The notes under the pieces were generated by a model. The model did no database searches and had not been told where the DNA came from. It saw only the letters and a list, made by a program, of their open reading frames with translations. The position numbers were made by a program, and so were the translations under genes. From WTFY01 sp011523795 (GTDB lineage Bacteria > Pseudomonadota > Gammaproteobacteria > UBA4575), in contig OZ242278.1 of assembly GCA_965207475.1 (NCBI GenBank), forward strand, positions 1,984,001 to 2,048,000: DNA of 64,000 nt, in the 5' to 3' direction. Shown one piece after another: positions 19,768 through 27,244 of this stretch. Numbering within the stretch: the first letter of the stretch is position 1; each line of letters starts with the position of its first letter.

Positions 19768-20602
19768 CGTCTGTCTCCTGTTGCACCAGAAGGCTTGATC
19801 TTTCGCTGAAAGTCTTGGCGGGGATGGTCATGCGACCTTCGCTGGTTTCCAGGATCACGGCAACGGGCGAAAGTTCAATGATGGTCCCTTCCGTGTCCCC
19901 GATACGAATCGTCTCGCCCACGCGGTAATCTTTGTTGAGGTAGCGTGCACCGATCAGGTTGCTTACTAGGTTTTTCGAGCCAAGCCCAAACGCGATTGCA
20001 ACACCACCCAGCAGGGTACCGATTACGATTGAAATGACTGTCAGCAGTACGGCGATGTTGATTCCGATCTGGTCCACTCCAATTACGATCATCGTGACCA
20101 TGGCAAAGGTTTGGGCTCCACGTGCCAGCAGTGCCCGCTGTCTTCGTGGCATGGCTTGGGCCGCTGTTCGGGTGGCATCGCGTGCAAGGTTTCCAACGAC
20201 GATTCCTGCAACGATAATCAGGACACCTGACAGGATATTGGGTAGATGTCCGATGACCTGGTCCAGCCAGCCGGTGAACATGGTCAATCCCATGAGATGT
20301 GTTGCGGAGGTCAGGAAGAACAGAATGACCAGCCAGAAGGCAACATTGCTGATGAAAACCAGTACGGAGTTGTTGACCTGCCTTCTGCGTACAATCCCTC
20401 CCAAACCGATCAACTTGGGTACACGGTCGAAGCTTCGCCCCGTGCGTATGGTCAGGATTTTGACACCCTTTGCGATCAGCCATCCCAGGATAAGAACGGC
20501 AATCGCACCGATTAACTGTGGCAGGTAATCCAGGAAACTCTGGAGCATTTTCGAAGATGCGACGATGAGGGGCGCACTCCAATCGAATACTTTGTCCATC
20601 AT
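19757..20602 (-). CDS. MscS-family mechanosensitive channel
   Basis: This 281-residue membrane protein (E. coli MscS has 286) has N-terminal helices including GAIAVLILGWLIAKGVKIL. It then has a pore-helix-like region rich in Gly and Ala (GTLLGGVAIAFGLGSKNL) and the beta domain YRVGETIRIGDTEGTIIEL that defines the family. Such channels release solutes under hypo-osmotic stress. The C-terminal part is short compared with MscS. It is the first gene of a leftward operon with the two MgtE-type proteins, suggesting a joint role in ion or osmotic balance. Confidence 0.88.
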   Translation of the reverse strand: MMDKVFDWSAPLIVASSKMLQSFLDYLPQLIGAIAVLILGWLIAKGVKILTIRTGRSFDRVPKLIGLGGIVRRRQVNNSVLVFISNVAFWLVILFFLTSATHLMGLTMFTGWLDQVIGHLPNILSGVLIIVAGIVVGNLARDATRTAAQAMPRRQRALLARGAQTFAMVTMIVIGVDQIGINIAVLLTVISIVIGTLLGGVAIAFGLGSKNLVSNLIGARYLNKDYRVGETIRIGDTEGTIIELSPVAVILETSEGRMTIPAKTFSERSSLLVQQETDDVV

Positions 20603-20644
20603 TATTCTCCCGTCTTTGGGTTCAGGTTCATCACTTCAATGAAG

Positions 20645-20930
20645 CAGGGTCAAAAGTGTGCAAGCTGTAAATGGCCATGGCCAAAAGTCGATGGCTGGTT
20701 TGGCAACGTAATTTTCAGTTTGTAGTATATGTCGCGATCCAATCCGGATTGGAAATTATATGCTTGAAGGATAGAGGGTCAAACACGGGCCTGTTTAACC
20801 TTGCTGTAGATGCTTGGCATACTTGCTGCCTTTATTGTCAAGTTCGGATGTTACCAATAGGATCTTGCCTGCTGTATCAAGGCATTTCCTTTGTTGTGGG
20901 TCATTTGGGGCTGTGTCAACTTTGACCCTG
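20645..20930. repeat. Candidate MITE-like element with 10-bp terminal inverted repeats
   Basis: CAGGGTCAAA at 20645-20654 and its exact complement TTTGACCCTG at 20921-20930 bracket 286 bases of A+T-richer sequence. A third AGGGTCAAA sits inside at 20775-20783. No coding frame inside is convincing. It fills half of the 553-base gap between mscS and the tRNA; the remaining 225 bases before the tRNA show nothing clear. A short non-autonomous element is possible, but no target duplication is obvious. Confidence 0.35.
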
Positions 20931-21155
20931 AGGGCTTACACTTCGCAAGCAATGAACTAGTTGTTATAGCAAGAGAGAAATTCTGAGCTTCAAGGGATTA
21001 TGGTCAAGGAGTACCTGGTATTACACCAAGCAGGTATTGTTAATAGCAAATGGCGATGAAATGGATGGACGATTGGTGTCAATTTCGGATTATCTGCAGG
21101 AATTGGGTTCGGCAAATTTCATCTTGCGTTAATATGTGAGTCGAGAACAATTATG

Positions 21156-21242
21156 GCCGATGTGGCGGAATTGGTAGACGCGCTAGCTTGAGGGGCTAGT
21201 GGGGGAAACCTCGTGCCGGTTCGAGTCCGGCCATCGGCACCA
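21156..21242 (+). tRNA. leuU: tRNA-Leu (anticodon GAG), CCA encoded
   Basis: The acceptor strand GCCGATG pairs with CATCGGC, followed by A and an encoded CCA (21240-21242). The anticodon loop TTGAGGG sits on a CTAGC/GCTAG stem, giving anticodon GAG for leucine codons CUC/CUU. The long variable arm (TGGGGGAAACCTCG region) marks a class II tRNA, and the T-loop TTCGAGTCC is normal. In E. coli the same tRNA (leuU) lies beside secG. Its 3' end is the attachment site of the island that follows. Confidence 0.95.
21220..21242 (+). repeat. attL core of the island (tRNA 3' end)
   Basis: The block AGTCCGGCCATCG (21224-21236) at the end of the T-arm and acceptor recurs at 49301-49313, 28 kb downstream, followed in both places by ACCAT within two bases. 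This is the direct repeat expected when a P4-type integrase inserts an element into a tRNA gene and restores its 3' end. Confidence 0.8.
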
Positions 21243-21349
21243 TTTGGACAGTCCGAGAATGTCCGAAGAAATCCGATGACGTGCATTTATTACAATAAAA
21301 ATAGTATCTTATATAAACTTATCAGTTTTTTAGTGTCCGAAGAGGTTTA

Positions 21350-21387
21350 TTGACATCCAGAAAAAATGTCGGTACCTTTGACGGTAT
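21350..21387 (+). promoter_or_regulatory. Integrase promoter overlapping a pair of arm-type att sites
   Basis: TTGACA (21350-21355), 17 bases, then TACCTT (21373-21378) form a sigma-70-like promoter. The -10 box lies inside GTCGGTAC (21368-21375), which is followed 12 bases later by GACGGTAT (21380-21387). The same 12-base pair GTCGGTAC/GTCGGTAT recurs in the att scars at 43.8 and 49.2 kb, so these look like integrase arm-binding sites. Integrase binding here would repress its own promoter. Confidence 0.6.
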
Positions 21388-21418
21388 CTCGGTTCAATTC
21401 TTAAAAAGTACCGTCAAA

Positions 21419-22654
21419 TTGGCCCTCACCAACACACACATCAAGGCAGCAAGATCCTGCTCCGGCAACTACAAGATGGCCGATGGCGGAGGCATGTATC
21501 TGCTTGTCAAAAAGAATGGACACAAATACTGGCGTCTGGACTACCGATTTCGAGGCAAGCGCAAGACCCTGGCCTTGGGGGTTTATCCCGAAGTCAGCCT
21601 TAAGGATGCTCGTGAGAAACGCAGACAGGCAAGGCTTCAGCTTGAAAAGGGCCAGGATCCTGCTGAGATTCGCAAGGAAAAGAAGCGTATGGTACAAACG
21701 AACTGCTTCAGGGATGTTGCCCACCAGTGGTGGGAGCACTGCAGGGGTACCTGGACCCCAGATCATGCAGCTCGAGTACTGAAACGCCTGGATGACAATG
21801 CCTTCAGGGACTTGGGGAATCTGTCCATTGACGAGATCACACCGCAACAAATCATTGCCACGATTCGCAAGATTGAGGCACGTGGGGCACTGGATGTGGC
21901 AAGCCGTGTTCAGCAGGCCATCAATGCCACATGCCGCTTTGCCATCCAGCAGGGGATAGCGACTCACAATCCGGCTGGTGATTTGAGGGGCATTGTCAAG
22001 CAACGCAAGGTACAGCATCGACCCTCCCTGCCAAGGGAGGAACTGCCTCTGTTTTTGAAAGAACTAGAGACTTACAGTGACCGGGGACGCCTTTTGACTC
22101 AACGGGCGATCAAACTGTTGCTGCTGACTTTTGTACGCTCTGGTGAGTTGCGAGGAGCAAAGTGGGAGGAGTTTGATTTTGAGGACAAGGTCTGGCGCAT
22201 TTCTGCAGACCGCATGAAGATGCGCAATGAACACTTGGTACCCCTGTCCAGGCAGGCCCTGGAATTGCTGGAGTTGCTGAGAGGCATGACGGGTAACTAT
22301 GACCTAGTCTTCCCCTCGGAGCGGGACCGATCCCGTGAGATGTCGGACAACACCATGCGCCGGGCAATCTTCAAGCTGGGGTATGACGGCACACAGGAAG
22401 GCAAGAGCAAGGCCGTGCCGCATGGGTTCCGTGCCACGGCCTCCTCGATCCTGAACGAGACCGGCTTCAACCCGGATGCCATCGAGCGCCAGCTGGCACA
22501 TATGGAGAGTAACAGTGTCCGGGCTGCCTACACCTATCATGCCCGGTACCTCGATGAGCGCAGGACTATGATGCAGTGGTGGGCTGACTACCTGGACGAG
22601 ATGCGGGCATCGGGCAAGGTGATCCCGATCTTCTCCAGGGCAGCCAACGACTAG
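21419..22654 (+). CDS. int: P4-type tyrosine integrase of the island
   Basis: This recombinase inserts and excises the island at the tRNA-Leu. From TTG 21419 it has 411 residues and starts with the family pattern LTNTHIKAA. The N-terminal arm-binding domain has DGGGMYLLVKKNGHKYWRLD and TLALGVYPEVSLKDAR. The catalytic domain shows RSGELRGAKWEEFD (first Arg), HGFRATASS (His-x-x-Arg), LAHMESNSVRAAY and YLDERRTMMQWWADYLD near the end. A longer frame from 21350 would begin inside the promoter and is unlikely. It appears intact. Position directly behind the tRNA, reading away from it, is standard for such islands. Confidence 0.9.
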   Translation: MALTNTHIKAARSCSGNYKMADGGGMYLLVKKNGHKYWRLDYRFRGKRKTLALGVYPEVSLKDAREKRRQARLQLEKGQDPAEIRKEKKRMVQTNCFRDVAHQWWEHCRGTWTPDHAARVLKRLDDNAFRDLGNLSIDEITPQQIIATIRKIEARGALDVASRVQQAINATCRFAIQQGIATHNPAGDLRGIVKQRKVQHRPSLPREELPLFLKELETYSDRGRLLTQRAIKLLLLTFVRSGELRGAKWEEFDFEDKVWRISADRMKMRNEHLVPLSRQALELLELLRGMTGNYDLVFPSERDRSREMSDNTMRRAIFKLGYDGTQEGKSKAVPHGFRATASSILNETGFNPDAIERQLAHMESNSVRAAYTYHARYLDERRTMMQWWADYLDEMRASGKVIPIFSRAAND

Positions 22655-22681
22655 ATACATTACTGCTTCCTGTATCATGGT

Positions 22682-22810
22682 CTGCTGCCTGAACTCAATC
22701 CAGCGGATCTGCTTGGGGAAGTTGCCCTTGGCAATCTGGGAGTAGATGGTGAAGCAGGGGAGCCTGGTCATGCGCTGGACTTCCTTGAGCCTTACAATTC
22801 TGCGATTCAT
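22682..22810 (-). pseudogene. AlpA-like regulator remnant
   Basis: The minus strand from ATG 22810 encodes a helix-turn-helix start RIVRLKEVQRMTRL and then YSQIAKGNFPKQI, almost the same as the intact AlpA-like gene at 25639-25866. Sixteen residues present in the intact copy (between PKQI and WIE) are missing, so the wing is deleted. The frame then runs on into unrelated sequence. It points toward the integrase stop, opposite to the intact copy. It is probably a broken duplicate of the excision/regulator gene. Confidence 0.65.
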
Positions 22811-23102
22811 GGGGGTATTCCTCAAATTTTTATGCAAGGCTGACTTATGCCAGGCATAAAGATGAAAGAATCAATAGAAAACTGATTCAACTGGTGCGTC
22901 GGTTTTTTCTATTTTTTGAACAGCTGATGATTGAGTGCTTTGTGTCAAACAAGGCAGGATTCCTTCACAAGAAAACAAGGAATTAGGGTGTGATAAGAGA
23001 TCAATATTTTCATGCTTACTCAGGTCTGCATGTTTTAGGAAATTCCAGATGAACCGTTTGAACTTGATCCATTTGCTAAAAAAATTGCGATATAGGTGCA
23101 AC

Positions 23103-23834
23103 ATGACAGGACAGAGTATCCCTAAGAAATTGCGAAGTCTCTATGTACAGGAAGAAAAGGTATTACGTCTGAAAGCAGAGGAATTTGTTGCAAATGACGA
23201 GAATCTTGCGCTTCACCTTCACATGACTGAGCATGCCATGGATCTGGCAGATCTGCTTCGGCAGGTCCCAATTGAAGATGAGGACATAAAGGTAATCAAG
23301 ATGTTGGGCATGCGAATGTTCAATGCCTTTGGAGCAAGTGTAAAACTTGCCCTCTCGGGATATGGGCAGAACAGTGCATTGATTATGCGAGATATTTTAG
23401 AAACAGTGTTCCTGTTGGACTTGTTTGAGAGCGACCGGACAAAAATTGAGCAATGGCGAACTGCTGATAAGAAAGATCGAATGAAAATGTTCTTGCCAGT
23501 ACAAGTACGAAAGGCTTTAGATGAACGTGACGATTTTCAGGGCAAAAAGCGTGCTGAGGTTTATCAGATGTTTAGCGAACTTGCAGCGCATCCGACAATA
23601 CAGTCCGTTTTCATGATGCGCCCTCAAAAAGATGGCGATGCTGTAATCGGGCCATTCATTGAAGCAAGTTCGCTGGAAGCGGTTCTGTCAGAATTAGGTC
23701 GACTTGCTGTTCAGGCAGGAGAGGTTCTGGACAGCTTCTTTCCCAAAACGTGGGATGCTGCTTTACCAGCGCGTGATGCATTTGCTCGACTGAAGGGGCA
23801 GTGGCTGGAAACGTTTTATAGTAGTACAACATAG
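23103..23834 (+). CDS. Hypothetical helical protein
   Basis: I do not recognise this protein. From ATG 23103, which follows AGGTG, it has 243 residues; the frame extends further upstream but without a good ribosome site. It looks all-helical and soluble, with charged helices around RLKAEEFVANDENLALHLH and a central IMRDILETVFLLDLFESDR. The latter resembles the helices of abortive-infection or HEPN-like proteins, but no Arg-x-His motif is seen. Cargo of module 1, between the integrase and the second recombinase. Confidence 0.6.
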   Translation: MTGQSIPKKLRSLYVQEEKVLRLKAEEFVANDENLALHLHMTEHAMDLADLLRQVPIEDEDIKVIKMLGMRMFNAFGASVKLALSGYGQNSALIMRDILETVFLLDLFESDRTKIEQWRTADKKDRMKMFLPVQVRKALDERDDFQGKKRAEVYQMFSELAAHPTIQSVFMMRPQKDGDAVIGPFIEASSLEAVLSELGRLAVQAGEVLDSFFPKTWDAALPARDAFARLKGQWLETFYSSTT

Positions 23835-24567
23835 ACGTTACTCGTTGGTGCGCTGTCTGTAGCAGGCGGCGCAACGCTAGGGTAAGCAGTAGCTCCGTTC
23901 TCAAATGCAACGCCATCTGCAAGCTCCCGTTACGGCTGCAGGCAATCGGATGCCACGGGAGGCTATTCTTCGAGCTTGATAGCCACGCACCCGGCCGTGT
24001 CACTCCCCGGTGAACGAAGTGAAACGCTGGAGTGACGCGGCCGTATACCGGTCCCGAATGCAGGTAGCCCCGTACTGTACGATTTTTGGATGCGAATGCC
24101 CCGCAGATTACGGCGTCAAAATGTTAGCTGTGTGATAAGAAGATTTTCCGTGACAGGGGAATACCGAATGGTATACTGACCCGTAACAGTTTTGTACCGG
24201 CGCCGCTACGGTATATCAGCGGCAATTGAGGCACCTTCGGACTGCGCAACAGGTGCCCAGCTCAAAAGGCTGCGGTCCATATTCAAGTACAGCCTGTATC
24301 TCTGTAAAAGGGAGCAGGCATACGGATTCAGGTTCCCTGGGCCAGTCTCCGCTTTCAACATTCGGGCAGGTCTTGGGCTTGTCCATCTTCAATCTCAGGC
24401 ATTTTGCCTACAGGCATGTGCGGGGCTTCCCTGTGCGTGTCATCAATCAAAGCCGCGCGTACGGCACACTGGACTGATCCCCAGGGTCAGGCAGGCAAGT
24501 GCTGTGCACAGGGCCTTTATTTCAATCTCGTGGAACGTATCCACATAACTTCAAAGGAGGTGTAACC
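23835..24567. other. Long gene-free stretch with structured sequence
   Basis: No convincing gene lies in these 733 bases. G+C content is higher than in the rest of the island. A large inverted repeat at 23992-24043 is the main structure, and a short palindrome TACCG...CGGTA lies near 24197. Open frames of up to 118 codons exist but lack ribosome sites and protein-like composition. Confidence 0.5.
23992..24043. repeat. Large imperfect inverted repeat (possible structured RNA)
   Basis: CGGCCGTGTCACTCC (23992-24006) pairs with GGAGTGACGCGGCCG (24029-24043) at 14 of 15 positions across a 22-base loop. No U-run follows, so it is not a plain terminator. It could be a stable RNA hairpin, an origin-like or recombination-related element. 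Nothing in the sequence decides between these. Confidence 0.45.
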
Positions 24568-24654
24568 ATTTTTAAGCATCGCCCCTGCAGGGGGCACATT
24601 GACCTGACACGGGGCGACTCTTCAACTGAAGAGCACCTGTGTGGCCTTAATTGA
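24568..24654 (+). other. Possible 28-residue leader peptide with AUU start, over three hairpins
   Basis: A perfect AAAGGAGGTG (24554-24563) stands seven bases before an ATT that opens 28 codons ending in TGA at 24652. The frame overlaps three short palindromes: GCCCCTGCAGGGGGC (from 24581), CTCTTCAACTGAAGAG (24618-24633) and GGCCTTAATTGAGGCC (24643-24658). A strong ribosome site without a gene is unusual. It may be a leader peptide with attenuation-like structures upstream of the recombinase gene, or the remains of a gene whose ATG was lost. Confidence 0.3.
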
Positions 24655-24778
24655 GGCCAGACAAGTCATTTTGGGAGTCGTGTCCCATTGAGCCGTATCA
24701 CGCAAGTGAACCTGAACCGCCCAGGCGGCCAGAAGGCCCAGAAACACTCACCAGACAGGAGAACACACGATTAAAAAC

Positions 24779-25636
24779 TTGAACTACGATCTGAAACAGC
24801 TTTGCAGAAACTGCAAAGAAGGCAGCTACGCCACACAACGAAATAGAGAACGCATCCTGACCCAGGCTGCAAATGAGCTGCATGGCATGGGCTATCGCAG
24901 GATGCAGGCAAAGTCATTAAAGCCGAAGCACATCGAGGCTCTGATGAAGCTTTGGTGGGCAAGAGATCTCTCGATCGGGACGATTAAGAACAGGATGGCC
25001 GCACTCAGATGGTGGGCCGACAAGGTCGACAAGCGAAACGTCATCGCCCGGTCGAATGAATTCTATGGCATCCCGGACCGAAGGTTCATCACCAATGAGA
25101 GCAAAGCCAAAGACCTCACCGAAACCCAACTCGGCAAAGTGAAAGACGAACACGTTCGCATGAGTCTTGAGATGCAGCGCGCCTTCGGTCTCAGACGCGA
25201 GGAGGCCATGAAGTTCACACCCAGCTACGCAGACAAGGGTGACTACATCAAGCTGAAATCGAGCTGGACGAAAGGGGGCAAACTACGAACTGTGCCGGTT
25301 CGAACGGAAGTACAAAGAGACGTCCTGGACCGGGCACGACGCCTGGCCGGCTTCGGCTCATTGATCCCGCCCCATCGAAGTTACGTACAGCAACTGAGAG
25401 TTTATGAGGGCAACACCACGAGGGCCGGACTCTCCAGCATGCACGGGCTTCGCCATGCGTATGCACAGGAACGCTACAAGGAGCTGACGGGCTGGAAGTG
25501 TCCGGCCGCGGGTGGGCCAGACAGTAAGAACCTGACCCTAGAACAAAGAGAGGTGGACTACGAGGCCCGGCTGACCATCAGCCAGGAACTGGGTCATGAG
25601 CGCGAGGCGATCTCGGCAGCGTACTTAGGAAGATAA
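24779..25636 (+). CDS. Second tyrosine recombinase (Integrase_1 type)
   Basis: The 285 residues form a tyrosine recombinase of the type with a short N-terminal SAM-like domain (YATQRNRERILTQAANELHG) and a compact catalytic domain. Catalytic pieces are FGLRREEAMKF (Arg), SMHGLRHAYAQ (His-x-x-Arg) and ELGHEREAISAAYLGR (His and Tyr). TTG 24779 is a usable start, but AGGAG lies eight bases before an in-frame ATT at 24770, giving three more residues; as I recall, relatives often begin with Met-Lys-x-Leu-Asn-Tyr, which fits the ATT position. It ends two bases before the AlpA-like gene. Its role in the island is unknown. Confidence 0.8.
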   Translation: MNYDLKQLCRNCKEGSYATQRNRERILTQAANELHGMGYRRMQAKSLKPKHIEALMKLWWARDLSIGTIKNRMAALRWWADKVDKRNVIARSNEFYGIPDRRFITNESKAKDLTETQLGKVKDEHVRMSLEMQRAFGLRREEAMKFTPSYADKGDYIKLKSSWTKGGKLRTVPVRTEVQRDVLDRARRLAGFGSLIPPHRSYVQQLRVYEGNTTRAGLSSMHGLRHAYAQERYKELTGWKCPAAGGPDSKNLTLEQREVDYEARLTISQELGHEREAISAAYLGR

Positions 25637-25638
25637 CC

Positions 25639-25866
25639 ATGAAGATTGAAACGGAAAAAAGCATGAGGAACCTGTCTATGAATTACAGGATTGTACGACT
25701 GAAGGAGGTCCAGCGCATGACCGGACTTTCCCGCTCCACCATCTACGCCCAGATTGCCAGGGGTAATTTTCCCAAACAGATCAAATTGACCGGCGCCCGT
25801 TCAGTCGGTTGGCATGAAAGTGCGGTGATCCAGTGGATTGAGTCCAGACAGCAAGCACACAGCTGA
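25639..25866 (+). CDS. AlpA-family HTH regulator
   Basis: This 75-residue protein has the AlpA/excisionase-like winged helix-turn-helix: IVRLKEVQRMTGLSRSTIY is the recognition part, and KQIKLTGARSVGWHESAV the wing, ending in WIESRQ. Such proteins control integrase expression or act as excision factors in P4-like islands. It starts two bases after the recombinase stop, so the two are coupled. A broken near-copy lies on the opposite strand at 22682-22810. Confidence 0.85.
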   Translation: MKIETEKSMRNLSMNYRIVRLKEVQRMTGLSRSTIYAQIARGNFPKQIKLTGARSVGWHESAVIQWIESRQQAHS

Positions 25867-26086
25867 ACACGAGTGTGCCATGCCAGCTCAGTTATAGTAT
25901 AGTCTAGCTGGTAGTTCTTGTGGCCCACATTGCTTACCACCTAGTCATCTCACTGCCGTCAGGCTGAACGCTGTTTGGGCGCATGTAATTTCCGCCCAAT
26001 CCCTGTCGGCCACAAAAAACGTCGAACAGGTGGTTGTGCGTTAGCTTTGGTTGGGTGTGGGGACGAAACCAATGGAATAATGGAGT

Positions 26087-27244
26087 ATGGCAAGCTGGGG
26101 ACAAACACACCAAATCGATATTGCTAATTCCCTTCCAGAAAGGCGAAGGGTCTCGTTGCCCATTTACCAAACCTCACTCGGTGCTGCCTATTGTGGTGAT
26201 TCGTTGCGCGTCCTCCAGACTGTGCCGTTTCGTGCCTTACAAGGTAAGGTCCAGCTAGCTTTCACATCTCCTCCGTTTCCTCTCAACACTAAGAAGAGTT
26301 ACGGCAACCTTCAGGGCGAGGACTATATTCGGTGGTTCGCTAAGTTTGCGCCACTTCTCCGCAAGATGGTCACCGATGATGGGTCCATAGTCATTGAGAT
26401 CGGCAATGCTTGGCTTCCTGGTGAGCCTGCTATGTCAATCCACGTCCTTGAGGCGTTTCTCCGGTTCCTTAAAAAAGGAAATCTCCACCTTTGTCAGGAA
26501 TTTATTTGGTATAACCCGGCCCGCTTACCGTCACCAATCGAGTGGGTCAACAAAGAGCGTATCAGAGTCAAGGATGCGTTTACCCGTATTTGGTGGATGT
26601 CTCCCACCACACGCCCAAAGGCAGATAACCGTAAAGTGCTCCGCAAGTACAGCCCCAGCATGCAACGGCTAATCGAAACGGGGAAATACAACTCTGGGCT
26701 CCGGCCATCACAACACCTTATCGGTACAGACAGTTTCAAGGCAGACAATGGTGGTGCCATTCCGTCTAATGTTGGTGGCACCGAAGGGCTGCCGTCCCTA
26801 GATACAACAATCACACCCAAGCGGTTTGCTCAATTCCTTTCCGAATCTGAAAACCTCCTCAAAGCAGCTAACACTGTGTCCAGTGATGATTATCGAAGCT
26901 TTTGCCTGACACAAGGTGTTCCTGTCCATCCGGCCCGAATGCCACGGGCTCTCGTAGAGTTTTTTCTGAGGTTCCTTACCGATGAAGGAGACGTCGTGCT
27001 TGATCCGTTCGCGGGCAGCAACACTACGGGGGCAGTAGCCGAGACACTAGGTCGGCGTTGGATTTCTGTAGAAGCCGACTGGACCTATGCCGCCCACTCA
27101 ATTGGCCGATTTGACCCCATGGTATTGACTACAACCTGCAACGAAATTGCAGTCACCGAACTGCTATCAGATCACGGTGGTGTAGCCAATCACGCCACAG
27201 CAGACTCATCATCTTCAGATGCCACCCCGGTTGTAACTTCCTGA
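26087..27244 (+). CDS. DNA methyltransferase (N4-cytosine/N6-adenine type, beta-class order)
   Basis: This 385-residue enzyme methylates a base amino group in DNA. The catalytic motif IV is TSPPF at 60-64; the Ser-Pro-Pro form is typical of N4-cytosine enzymes. The SAM-binding motif DPFAGSNTTG lies at 306-315. Motif IV before motif I is the circularly permuted order of the beta class. The ATG at 26087 has GGAG four bases upstream. Its 3' end overlaps the end of the convergent GHKL ATPase gene by 55 bases. Together with that gene and mcrBC it probably forms a defence cassette in which it protects the host DNA. Confidence 0.88.
   Translation: MASWGQTHQIDIANSLPERRRVSLPIYQTSLGAAYCGDSLRVLQTVPFRALQGKVQLAFTSPPFPLNTKKSYGNLQGEDYIRWFAKFAPLLRKMVTDDGSIVIEIGNAWLPGEPAMSIHVLEAFLRFLKKGNLHLCQEFIWYNPARLPSPIEWVNKERIRVKDAFTRIWWMSPTTRPKADNRKVLRKYSPSMQRLIETGKYNSGLRPSQHLIGTDSFKADNGGAIPSNVGGTEGLPSLDTTITPKRFAQFLSESENLLKAANTVSSDDYRSFCLTQGVPVHPARMPRALVEFFLRFLTDEGDVVLDPFAGSNTTGAVAETLGRRWISVEADWTYAAHSIGRFDPMVLTTTCNEIAVTELLSDHGGVANHATADSSSSDATPVVTS

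Noticed and set aside
20671..20925. 84-codon frame before the tRNA
   Set aside because: No ribosome site, Cys-rich and irregular composition; lies within the inverted-repeat element.
21350..21418. Integrase start at TTG 21350
   Set aside because: This TTG is part of the TTGACA promoter box and the first 23 residues do not match P4 integrases; TTG 21419 does.
24192..24548. 118-codon frame in the island gap
   Set aside because: No start context and no recognisable protein character; overlaps another frame of similar length by chance.
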